DNA of 15,768 nt, taken from positions 1 to 15,768 of the forward strand of contig NZ_JAKJHX010000124.1 of NCBI RefSeq assembly GCF_021648855.1. The letters run 5' to 3'. Origin of the DNA: Tychonema litorale BBK16 (GTDB lineage: Bacteria > Cyanobacteriota > Cyanobacteriia > Cyanobacteriales > Microcoleaceae). How positions within the stretch are numbered: the stretch's first letter is position 1; each line of letters starts with the position of its first letter. Below the pieces are notes generated by a model, which was given only the letters and a program-made list of their open reading frames with translations, was not told the origin of the DNA and ran no database searches. This document shows positions 1 to 5,318 of this stretch, one piece after another. The position numbers were made by a program, and so were the translations under genes.

Positions 1-50
1 GGGACACGGCACTGCCGTCTCCTCTATATCATTCCGGCGCAGCCGGAATT
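1..50. repeat. Two short palindromes downstream of the coiled-coil operon
   Basis: Bases 31-49 form a perfect stem (ATTCCGGC / GCCGGAAT) with a 3-nt loop. Bases 1-22 form a less perfect stem around CGGCACTGCCG. The second resembles the perfect palindrome at 13408-13428 (shared core CGGCA-N-TGCCG plus TCTCC), so it is probably a dispersed genomic repeat. The pair sits directly after the stop of the leftward coiled-coil gene and could end its transcript, but no T-run follows either stem on the minus strand. Confidence 0.5.
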
Positions 51-54
51 GATA

Positions 55-1152
55 TTACTTATTTTTCTGCTGAGTCTTAGCTTGTTCGATCGCAATTTCC
101 TTCATAGCTTGAAACGAATTCAAATTCGACGCACCTTCAATCGCCTTCACCGCCAAATCTTGCACCTGTTTCAAAGCCGAATCCAATTGTTTCGACAAGC
201 TAACAATCCGAGACTCTTGATTTTCAATTGTCTGCAACATACCCTGGATTTGCAACTCATAATTCTGCTTTTGTCCTTCCAAATCCTTAGCAAACAAATC
301 CGACTTAATTTTAGCTTGATAATTGCCGATATTGCGCCCAATCTCCTTGCCATTCTTGATAGTAGCTTCCAGTTCCTTCGGAAAAGCTTCCACCTTCGCT
401 TTCACCTCAGCATAAAGTTTTTCGCGTTCCGAAATAGATTTCTCCCGTTCCGCCCACTGTTTCTCCTGTTCCTGCTTAAATTCTTCGATTTCTTTGTACA
501 GAGTTTGCTGACGCTGTTCATATTCTTCGACATCCAGATTGCGCTGAAGATCCAAATCATAATCATACAACTCTTCATCGCGATCGCGAACTTTTTGCTC
601 ACCATCATTGCGTTCTTGAACTGCTACTTTTTGCAGTTGTTGCTCTTTCTCCCAAGCTTGTCGCCGTGACAGCAAATCCTGTTCAATAGTTTCGCGCTGT
701 TCGCTGATTTCTGATATAAATGTTTTCGCACTTTCTTCATATTGTTGGATTAAATTATCCAGCGTATCTTCCGCAACATCTTCTAAACTGTGCAACTCTT
801 GCAGTTGTTGAACTTCCTCACCGACAGTTCGCCGCAATTCCTCCAGTTTAGACGCTTCCGTTGTCAGTTTTTCAGACAGTTCGCTGACAGCACCACCAAA
901 GCCAAATTGCAGTAAGATTAAATTGTCGATCGTAGCCTGCATTTTTTGTTGATTTTGAGTTAAAGTCATTGGTTTATTTACCTCCACAATTGGTTTTTCG
1001 GGAACTGCTGTTTGCTTGGGTGAAGGATTTGCTGGTGGGTTATTATTAACCTGCTTCAGTTGCAATTCCAAAGCAGCCTTTGCTTCCGCTGCTTCTTTGT
1101 ATGCTTCCAAAATTTCAGCCTTGGTACTCTTGTCACTCACTTTTTTGTTCAC
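55..1152 (-). CDS. Coiled-coil-rich protein A, 365 aa, last gene of the leftward operon
   Basis: I do not recognise a named family. The sequence is very rich in Glu, Gln, Lys and Leu with long heptad-like stretches from about residue 71 to the end, so a rod-like coiled coil is expected. A short helical N-terminus (1-37) is joined by a Pro/Asn-rich linker (about 38-62). No signal peptide or membrane segment is visible. It is clearly paralogous to the next upstream gene: both share an FG-x-(A/V)-(V/I)-(S/N)-x-LSEKL block, then SKL-(E/D)-EL-(R/K)-R, an IWEKEQQ/AWEKEQQ block, an (A/T)EREK block and a C-terminal KQ-(V/A)-QDLA-(V/M)-KA motif. The start is GTG, with a GGAAAG-like site just upstream. 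A possible role is a filament-forming cytoskeletal or scaffold protein, by analogy with paired coiled-coil-rich proteins of other cyanobacteria such as LfiA/LfiB. That is inference only. Confidence 0.85.
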   Translation of the reverse strand: MNKKVSDKSTKAEILEAYKEAAEAKAALELQLKQVNNNPPANPSPKQTAVPEKPIVEVNKPMTLTQNQQKMQATIDNLILLQFGFGGAVSELSEKLTTEASKLEELRRTVGEEVQQLQELHSLEDVAEDTLDNLIQQYEESAKTFISEISEQRETIEQDLLSRRQAWEKEQQLQKVAVQERNDGEQKVRDRDEELYDYDLDLQRNLDVEEYEQRQQTLYKEIEEFKQEQEKQWAEREKSISEREKLYAEVKAKVEAFPKELEATIKNGKEIGRNIGNYQAKIKSDLFAKDLEGQKQNYELQIQGMLQTIENQESRIVSLSKQLDSALKQVQDLAVKAIEGASNLNSFQAMKEIAIEQAKTQQKNK

Positions 1153-1208
1153 AACTTTCCATTTCCTAATAATTGAGAAAATTTTGTCTGATTTCAGTTC
1201 TAATTCTT

Positions 1209-1254
1209 AGTCCGCGTCGGCGGACTTTGTTTGTGTAGTCGCGGTTTCAACCGC
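1209..1254. repeat. Two palindromes in the gap between the coiled-coil paralogs
   Basis: AGTCCGC (1209-1215) pairs with GCGGACT (1220-1226), and GCGGTT (1241-1246) pairs with AACCGC (1249-1254). Together they fill most of the 112-base gap between the two paralogous genes. They could modulate read-through or mRNA stability within the operon. They look like short dispersed cyanobacterial palindromes rather than classical terminators, since no T-run follows on the minus strand. Confidence 0.55.
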
Positions 1255-1264
1255 CGAGTAATTT

Positions 1265-2242
1265 TTAAGTTTTAGTCGCAAAAGCCTTCATTGCCAAATC
1301 TTGCGCTTGCTTCATCGTAGCTTGCAGTTGCGCCGAAATCTCTGCAATTTGTTCAGTTTGTCGCCCAATATTCTGCTGCAAAGATTGCACTTTCAATTCA
1401 TATCCTTGCTTAGTTCCTTCCCATTCTTTGTCCACTAAATCAGCTTTGACTTTAGCTTCGCGGGAAACTTCTTGAATTGCTTCTTCCTTGGCTTTAGTGT
1501 TAGCCTGTTTCAGTTCTTCTTCAAATCCGGCAGCTTTGGTTTGATTCTTGGCAAACTCAGCTTGATTATCAGTGAGGAATTTTTCGCGTTCTGTCCAATT
1601 CTTATCTTTTTCGCGAGTAGATTGTTGCAATTCCCGTTCTAATTTGCGTTTTGTTTCTTCATATTCGTCAGTCTCAACTTTGCGGGTGCGTTCTAATTCG
1701 TAGCGATAATCTGCCGTTTCCTGTTCGCGTTCTTTGATTATTAGTGCAGTTCTTTCTTGAACTATAATATCAAATTCTTGTTGTTCTTTTTCCCAAATCT
1801 TGCGTTTTTGAATCGTGTCTTTTTCGATGACTTCGCGCTGACTAGCTGCACTTTGCTCTAAAGCTGTTATCTTTTCTTGGTGTTCTTGAGTTAAAATGTA
1901 GAGGGCATCTGCTACAACTCGAATTTGCTGCAATTGTTGTAATTGTGCTGTTTCTATTTCAATGCCGCGTTTTAATTCGTCTAATTTTGATGATTCAGCG
2001 CTCAGTTTTTCCGAAAGTCCGTTAATCACGCTACCAAAATCTAATTGTAAGTCGGCTAAACCTTTGACTATACTATCAACTGTATAGGTGGAAGCGACTT
2101 CGAGAAGTTGTTGATTTTTGGCTTTTTCGGCTTCCTGTTCTTTGGTTTCTACTTTCGATTCGATCTTTTTGTTCTCAGCTAAAATTTGCTGAAATTTTTG
2201 CAAAATCTTGGCTTTGCTATCCTTTGTGGTTCCTGTGGTCAT
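1265..2242 (-). CDS. Coiled-coil-rich protein B, 325 aa, paralog of the downstream gene
   Basis: No named family recognised. Almost the whole protein has coiled-coil composition (Glu, Gln, Lys, Ala, Leu) without Pro-rich breaks. The N-terminal 45 residues are highly charged. A conserved block near residues 60-110 (LDFGSVINGLSEKL, then SKLDELKRG) and the IWEKEQQ, TEREK and KQAQDLAMKA blocks match protein A in the same order, which indicates tandem duplication followed by divergence. There is no signal peptide or membrane segment, so it is probably cytoplasmic. The ATG start is supported by an AGGAGA ribosome-binding site about 10 nt upstream on the minus strand. The 57-base gap to the upstream 122-aa gene fits one operon. 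The two paralogs could co-assemble, but nothing in the sequence proves that. Confidence 0.87.
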   Translation of the reverse strand: MTTGTTKDSKAKILQKFQQILAENKKIESKVETKEQEAEKAKNQQLLEVASTYTVDSIVKGLADLQLDFGSVINGLSEKLSAESSKLDELKRGIEIETAQLQQLQQIRVVADALYILTQEHQEKITALEQSAASQREVIEKDTIQKRKIWEKEQQEFDIIVQERTALIIKEREQETADYRYELERTRKVETDEYEETKRKLERELQQSTREKDKNWTEREKFLTDNQAEFAKNQTKAAGFEEELKQANTKAKEEAIQEVSREAKVKADLVDKEWEGTKQGYELKVQSLQQNIGRQTEQIAEISAQLQATMKQAQDLAMKAFATKT

Positions 2243-2299
2243 AATGCTATTTTCTCCTGATTGCTGTAATTTGTTGAGTTTTTTGGGGAACAGTTATAG

Positions 2300-2668
2300 T
2301 TATCCTAACTTCCTGATTTGGGTAAGGATTGCTTTGTATTTCAGGACTGGATCTACTTTTTTTTCTAGATTTTTACCTGCTAGAGTTTGGAGAATTCTCT
2401 GACACCGATCGCACCGATTTACTTGCCTGCATTCACACTCATCAATTATACTCAAAAGTGTGCTTTTTAGCAATTTATTTTGTGCTAACAAGGCTTGGTA
2501 ATTTCGCTGAACTGATTCGACAACTAAAGTCATGTGTTGGAAAGTTTCGGTGAGACTTTCGATGTCATTCACTGCATCTGCTCGGATTTGATCGAGCAGC
2601 TCTAAGTTCTCTCTTAAAGGGCTTTCCAGCAGGTTGGATGGTTTTTTTCTGTTCGTTAGCTTCTGCAT
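2300..2668 (-). CDS. Small cysteine-motif protein, 122 aa, unknown function
   Basis: Not recognised. The first two thirds look helical and amphipathic. A cysteine cluster at about residues 78-89 reads CECRQVNRCDRC, giving a C-x-C-x5-C-x2-C arrangement that could bind zinc or another metal. The C-terminus is basic (KNLEKK, KYKAILTQIRKLG). Its place inside the leftward operon, 57 bases before the coiled-coil genes, is the main evidence that it works with them. No strong ribosome-binding site is visible. A perfect 33-nt palindrome lies just upstream of its start (2691-2723), so expression may be tuned separately from the upstream gene. It might be an adaptor or a small nucleic-acid-binding protein; function is unassigned. 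Confidence 0.75.
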   Translation of the reverse strand: MQKLTNRKKPSNLLESPLRENLELLDQIRADAVNDIESLTETFQHMTLVVESVQRNYQALLAQNKLLKSTLLSIIDECECRQVNRCDRCQRILQTLAGKNLEKKVDPVLKYKAILTQIRKLG

Positions 2669-2690
2669 TTTATCTAATGAGTAAAAGTTA

Positions 2691-2723
2691 TTGTAAAGGC
2701 GCGATTAAATCGCGCCTTTACAA
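2691..2723. repeat. Perfect 33-nt palindrome between operon genes
   Basis: Arms of 16 nt (2691-2706 and 2708-2723, core AAAGGCGCGATT) are exactly complementary around a single central base. It fills the 60-base gap between the stop of the 233-aa gene and the start of the 122-aa gene. In RNA it would form a very stable hairpin. Possible roles are an attenuating terminator, an mRNA-processing site, or simply a dispersed REP-like repeat. There is no T-run after it on the minus strand. Confidence 0.75.
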
Positions 2724-2728
2724 CAGAG

Positions 2729-3430
2729 TTAGAACAAGTCAGCAGTTGATTTTTCTTCTGATGGTGGAAGCGATATAATGCCGTTAGAATTCAAAGCAAT
2801 AGCATCACTTTCACTGCTAGTATGAGCGGCCATTAAACAAGCAACTTCCTGGGGAGGGAGATTATCCAAACAGATCATTTGCCGGGTTCCTTCCAAATCG
2901 ATCATCCGAGATTGATTGCTCATGTCGGACAAAACTGCTGCTGCTTGGTCGATGATTTCCCAGTCTTTGCGTTCTATCCAAGACCATTTTAAGCTGTAGT
3001 AATTTATGGGTTTGACGACTCCACTGTCGTCTGGTTTCTGGCCGGAATGTTTGGTAAATTCTGGAATGAAAATACCTGTGGCTGGCTCGACTCCGCGAGA
3101 TTGTACAGAAGCAACTAAGCGGTTAAAGTCGTTCAAGCTGCGGTTTTTGATGTATGTTGTCATGACAACTCCTTGAGGTAGTTCACCACTTTCTGCGACA
3201 AACCAGAGTTGGCCCCAAAGTGTGTGGGAAGTTTGACCCAGGGTGCCGAATAATTTGGAGAATTTGAGAATTGTCATCGAGCATTTGCTACCATAATCGG
3301 TGTCGCCGATTGTCCATTGCCCACTTTGACAGTTGTTACGAACTGCGATCGGAATTTCTGGTACTAACAAAGCGTTGCTAGGTTTAGCGCCAAATACTGA
3401 AAATGCTGGTCTTTCTTGTATTTTAGTCAT
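2729..3430 (-). CDS. Conserved-looking protein of unknown function, 233 aa, with acidic DLF tail
   Basis: Not confidently assignable. The N-terminal ~160 residues look like a compact mixed beta-rich domain with many aromatic and Gly residues (FSVFGAKPSNALLVPEIPIA; TLWGQLWFVAES; INYYSLKWSWIERKDW). The C-terminal ~50 residues look disordered and end in EEKSTADLF, an acidic stretch closed by a terminal Phe. That layout resembles single-stranded-DNA-binding proteins, whose acidic, Phe-ending tails recruit partners, but I see no SSB signature and this is only a hypothesis. The ATG start is preceded by an AAGGGAAAG ribosome-binding site. It is the second gene of the leftward operon controlled by the divergent repressor/peptidase pair. 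Confidence 0.82.
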   Translation of the reverse strand: MTKIQERPAFSVFGAKPSNALLVPEIPIAVRNNCQSGQWTIGDTDYGSKCSMTILKFSKLFGTLGQTSHTLWGQLWFVAESGELPQGVVMTTYIKNRSLNDFNRLVASVQSRGVEPATGIFIPEFTKHSGQKPDDSGVVKPINYYSLKWSWIERKDWEIIDQAAAVLSDMSNQSRMIDLEGTRQMICLDNLPPQEVACLMAAHTSSESDAIALNSNGIISLPPSEEKSTADLF

Positions 3431-3499
3431 TATCTTTCCCTTTAGTTATTGTTGGCTAGTTGTTGCTTGTTAGTGGGTAAATGGATATAGCAATAAATG

Positions 3500-3527
3500 C
3501 CCAATTCCCAATTCCCAATTCCCAATT
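3500..3527. repeat. Heptamer tandem repeat, four exact CCCAATT copies
   Basis: Four exact copies of CCCAATT run without interruption, and the last overlaps the stop codon of the 88-aa gene. The same heptamer forms the much longer array at 11866-11956. Such short tandemly repeated heptanucleotides are a known feature of filamentous cyanobacterial genomes. The rest of the gap 3431-3499 shows only the ribosome-binding site of the 233-aa gene. Confidence 0.9.
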
Positions 3528-3792
3528 ACCTAATAAGATGTTTTACTTTTTGTGGTTCTGGATATGTGTATTCAAGCATCGCTTCTTGTTGAGCTTTAAT
3601 AATCCGCAGCGCGGTGACTAAATGCTCTAACATTTCTAAGTGGGCTGGAGTAAAGTGAATGCTGAAGCCTTCGCCATCTCTTGCATAGCCGGGACAAACA
3701 AGTGAGGCTGAGCTTTGTTCTTCGTTGGCGGCGATGTATAGCCAGTCGTCGTCTTCGAGCTTGTAATGGGTGTCTGTCCAGGTTCTCAGCAT
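3526..3792 (-). CDS. Small protein of unknown function, 88 aa, probable first gene of the operon
   Basis: Not recognised. It is acidic at the N-terminus (LEDDDW) with a central FSIHFTPAHLEMLEHLVTAL segment that looks like one amphipathic helix, and a short basic C-terminus. No signal peptide or transmembrane segment is seen. An AAGGAGG sequence lies about 12 nt upstream of the ATG, slightly distant but convincing as a ribosome-binding site. If the leftward promoter at 3958-3986 is correct, this is the first well-supported gene of the transcript, after a leader of about 160 nt. It could be a small regulator or partner of the 233-aa protein; nothing in the sequence decides this. Confidence 0.72.
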   Translation of the reverse strand: MLRTWTDTHYKLEDDDWLYIAANEEQSSASLVCPGYARDGEGFSIHFTPAHLEMLEHLVTALRIIKAQQEAMLEYTYPEPQKVKHLIR

Positions 3793-4007
3793 TGGCTATC
3801 TGTTCCTCCTTGTTTGCTCAGTACAAGCGTTTTGCCCGATCGCGCTTCCGATGTTTTTTGACATTCACAGGCTGTATATAGCGTGTGTTGTCGGCGGTTT
3901 AGCCATCTTAACTCTACCTGTGCGGTTAAAGTGTTGATTAACCCGTCAACTAAACCTAGTCTAACGTATGTTGATTTTCCCGTCAAGTGTTTTGTTGAAT
4001 TTTTCAT
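3786..4007 (-). CDS. Doubtful 73-aa reading frame in the operon leader
   Basis: An ATG-started frame overlaps the start of the 88-aa gene by 7 bases, an overlap typical of coupled genes. It contains a CEC motif near its middle, like the CEC in the 122-aa protein. Against it, the leftward promoter (-10 at 3958-3963) and two operators lie inside the frame, no ribosome-binding site precedes the ATG, and no ATG, GTG or TTG start remains downstream of the predicted transcription start. Either it is transcribed from an unseen promoter further upstream, or it is not a gene and the region is an untranslated leader. Confidence 0.25.
   Translation of the reverse strand: MKNSTKHLTGKSTYVRLGLVDGLINTLTAQVELRWLNRRQHTLYTACECQKTSEARSGKTLVLSKQGGTDSQC
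3933..3950. promoter_or_regulatory. Operator dyad 1 (GTTGA-N8-TCAAC)
   Basis: A perfect 5-bp inverted repeat, GTTGA and TCAAC, is separated by 8 bases (TTAACCCG). It lies immediately downstream of the predicted leftward transcription start. It shares arms and spacing with two other dyads in the same 79-bp region, and the CCCG part of the spacer is shared with dyad 2. It is probably bound by the XRE repressor encoded at 4046. Confidence 0.65.
3958..3986 (-). promoter_or_regulatory. Leftward sigma70-like promoter for the coiled-coil operon
   Basis: On the minus strand TTGACG (3986-3981) and TAGACT (3963-3958) are separated by 17 bases, close to the TTGACA/TATAAT consensus with ideal spacing. 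Transcription would begin near 3951. Operator dyad 2 covers the -35 box, and dyad 1 follows the start site, so binding at either should block it. Confidence 0.65.
3970..3987. promoter_or_regulatory. Operator dyad 2 (GTTGA-N8-TCAAG)
   Basis: This is the second copy of the 18-bp dyad, with one arm base changed (TCAAG) and spacer TTTTCCCG. It covers the -35 hexamer of the leftward promoter. Its centre is 37 bp from dyad 1 and 24 bp from dyad 3. Confidence 0.65.
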
Positions 4008-4011
4008 CAAA
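3994..4011. promoter_or_regulatory. Operator dyad 3 (GTTGA-N8-TCAAA)
   Basis: This is the third copy of the dyad, with outer arm base A instead of C and spacer ATTTTTCA. It covers the -35 hexamer and part of the spacer of the rightward promoter, which predicts autoregulation of the repressor gene. Confidence 0.6.
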
Positions 4012-4023
4012 ACAGGCTAGAAT
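3995..4023 (+). promoter_or_regulatory. Rightward sigma70-like promoter for the repressor/peptidase pair
   Basis: TTGAAT (3995-4000) and TAGAAT (4018-4023) are separated by exactly 17 bases. Transcription would start near 4030, just ahead of the GGGAGG ribosome-binding site at 4031-4036. The in-frame ATG at 4022 overlaps the -10 box, so it would not be in the mRNA. This decides the start in favour of GTG 4046. Confidence 0.7.
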
Positions 4024-4045
4024 GCTTAGAGGGAGGCGAAAAACC

Positions 4046-4381
4046 GTGGAACAGACATTTGAACAGACATTCGGAAAACTCATCCGTCAAGCTCGTAAGG
4101 ACAAGGGATACTCACAACGTGAGCTAGCAGCTATGCTAAGTGTGGATTTTACTTATTTGTCGAAGTTGGAGAACGATCGCGCCGATTATGCCCCCAAAGA
4201 GGAGGTAATCCGATCGCTAGCACGGAATCTAGACATCAATGAGGAGGAGTTAATTTTCTTGGCTGGTAGACTGCCTCAGCAGTACGAAGCGCTGCTGAAG
4301 CAGAATCCGAAGGAAATGCAGGCTCTTTTCCGGCGGATGCAAGAAAATCCAGATTGGCTCAAAAAGTCATTCCAATCCTAA
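4046..4381 (+). CDS. XRE-family (Cro/CI-like) transcriptional repressor, 111 aa
   Basis: This is a DNA-binding repressor with one N-terminal helix-turn-helix. Residues 10-43 match the HTH_3 pattern, with YSQRELAAMLSVDFTYLSKLEN covering the helix-turn-helix and the typical S-x-LEN after the recognition helix. Residues 75-111 form a short helical tail (GRLPQQYEALLKQNP...) of the kind seen in XRE proteins paired with ImmA-type peptidases. GTG is chosen as start because a GGAGG site lies 9 nt upstream and the promoter -10 box covers the earlier in-frame ATG at 4022. The next gene begins 15 bases after the stop, so the two are surely co-transcribed. It probably binds the three GTTGA-N8-TCAA dyads upstream, repressing itself and the leftward coiled-coil operon, until inactivated by its peptidase partner. 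Confidence 0.9.
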   Translation: MEQTFEQTFGKLIRQARKDKGYSQRELAAMLSVDFTYLSKLENDRADYAPKEEVIRSLARNLDINEEELIFLAGRLPQQYEALLKQNPKEMQALFRRMQENPDWLKKSFQS

Positions 4382-4396
4382 GAGAGGGCTTTCAAA

Positions 4397-5086
4397 GTGA
4401 GTATTTTTAAGCCGTATTGCTTCTATCCCAAAGAATCGATCGAGGGTTTGGCAAATGACATTTTGATGCGGATGCAAAAGACGCAAAATTTTGCTCCGAG
4501 ATGGCCAATTGATGCGACAACGGTGGCTGATTTTCTGGATTTGGGAGTGGTTTGGGAATGGATTGAGCCGGATGCAGAAGGTGCGATCGCGGCGAGGATT
4601 TTGCCACAGCAGCGGTTAATTGAAATCAACGAACAGATTTTGGAAAAACCCCCAGGCTTCATCGAATCGACCATCGCCCACGAAATCGGACATTGGGTGC
4701 TTCACATCAATCAAGATGAAGCTGATGGTGTTGGCGAACAGTTGGATTTAAATCTGGAAAATGGGGAAAACATATCGCAGGATGTTGATAAACCATTTGT
4801 TTGTCGGGGTGCGAGTGCTGATACTAAGGTTGCATCAATCGAATGGCAAGCACAATATTTTGCCAGTTGTTTGTTGATGCCACGATGTATTTTGGAGGAT
4901 AAAAGACAGGGACTGGATTTAACTAAATGGTCGCATTTATACAAGATGAGGGATGAATTGGGAGTGAGTATTTCTAATTTGACTAATCGCTTGCAAGAGT
5001 TTGGTTGGATTTATATTCCGAAGGGTACTCGCGAAATTTATGCGGGGAAAGATGCCGCTAATGGACAGCAGCGGTTGTTTGGCTGA
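4397..5086 (+). CDS. ImmA/IrrE-family zinc metallopeptidase, 229 aa
   Basis: This is a putative zinc peptidase of the M78 (COG2856) family. The HExxH motif is HEIGH at residues 95-99 (His95, Glu96, His99), and the downstream EWQAQYFASCLLMP (Glu149 the likely third ligand) is the family's second signature. The C-terminal part (about 176-210, WSHLYKMRDELGVSISNLTNRLQEFGWI) is the usual helical segment with helix-turn-helix character. Known relatives cleave a partner XRE repressor: ImmA cleaves ImmR in ICEBs1, and IrrE/PprI cleaves DdrO in Deinococcus. Here the partner is the gene 15 bases upstream. The GTG start is preceded by a GAGAGGG site. All catalytic residues are present. The substrate is inferred from gene order, not shown by the sequence. 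The protein is cytoplasmic, with no signal peptide. Confidence 0.92.
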   Translation: MSIFKPYCFYPKESIEGLANDILMRMQKTQNFAPRWPIDATTVADFLDLGVVWEWIEPDAEGAIAARILPQQRLIEINEQILEKPPGFIESTIAHEIGHWVLHINQDEADGVGEQLDLNLENGENISQDVDKPFVCRGASADTKVASIEWQAQYFASCLLMPRCILEDKRQGLDLTKWSHLYKMRDELGVSISNLTNRLQEFGWIYIPKGTREIYAGKDAANGQQRLFG

Positions 5087-5318
5087 TCTCGTTGGGGATT
5101 AGGCATCGGGCATATTTCTTTTGGCAGGGTTGCGATCGCCCAAACTTTGATAGTTGCATTGAGCGATCGCTCGACTACAATTAGGCAAGGGCAATAAGCT
5201 GTGGAGCATTTAAACCACTAACGAGGCCTGTAGGATGCACAGCTCGTAGGCGCAGCCATCGCTTATTCGGTAAGGGAAACGAGAAAGGGCTGACGCACCC
5301 TACAATGCTATTTTAAAT
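5087..5318. other. Intergenic region with HIP1 sites and a TIR-flanked repeat
   Basis: No gene is seen. Two GCGATCGC HIP1 octamers occur (near 5131 and 5164). The second half (5229-5304) is a short repeat with inverted ends, listed separately. No clear promoter or ribosome-binding site was found for the histidine kinase that follows. Confidence 0.6.
5229..5304. repeat. 76-bp MITE-like repeat with imperfect inverted ends
   Basis: TGTAGGATGC (5229-5238) and GCACCCTACA (5295-5304) are inverted copies matching at 9 of 10 positions. The TGTAGGGTGCGTCAGC-type end is a familiar dispersed repeat in cyanobacterial genomes. There is no coding capacity. It lies 15 bases ahead of the histidine kinase start, where it could influence expression. 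Confidence 0.5.

Noticed and set aside
49..669. Rightward 206-codon frame opposite the coiled-coil gene
   Set aside because: It is Leu/Phe/Ile-rich, the typical complement of a Glu/Lys/Gln-rich coiled-coil gene on the other strand, with no ribosome-binding site.
3968..4045. Longer N-terminus for the XRE repressor starting at 3968 or 4022
   Set aside because: Both starts lie in or before the promoter boxes and operators. GTG 4046 has a well-spaced GGAGG site and a normal family start.
4046..5086. Classical toxin-antitoxin pair
   Set aside because: The XRE plus HEIGH peptidase pair can be annotated this way, but the operators over a divergent operon fit a repressor and its activating peptidase better.
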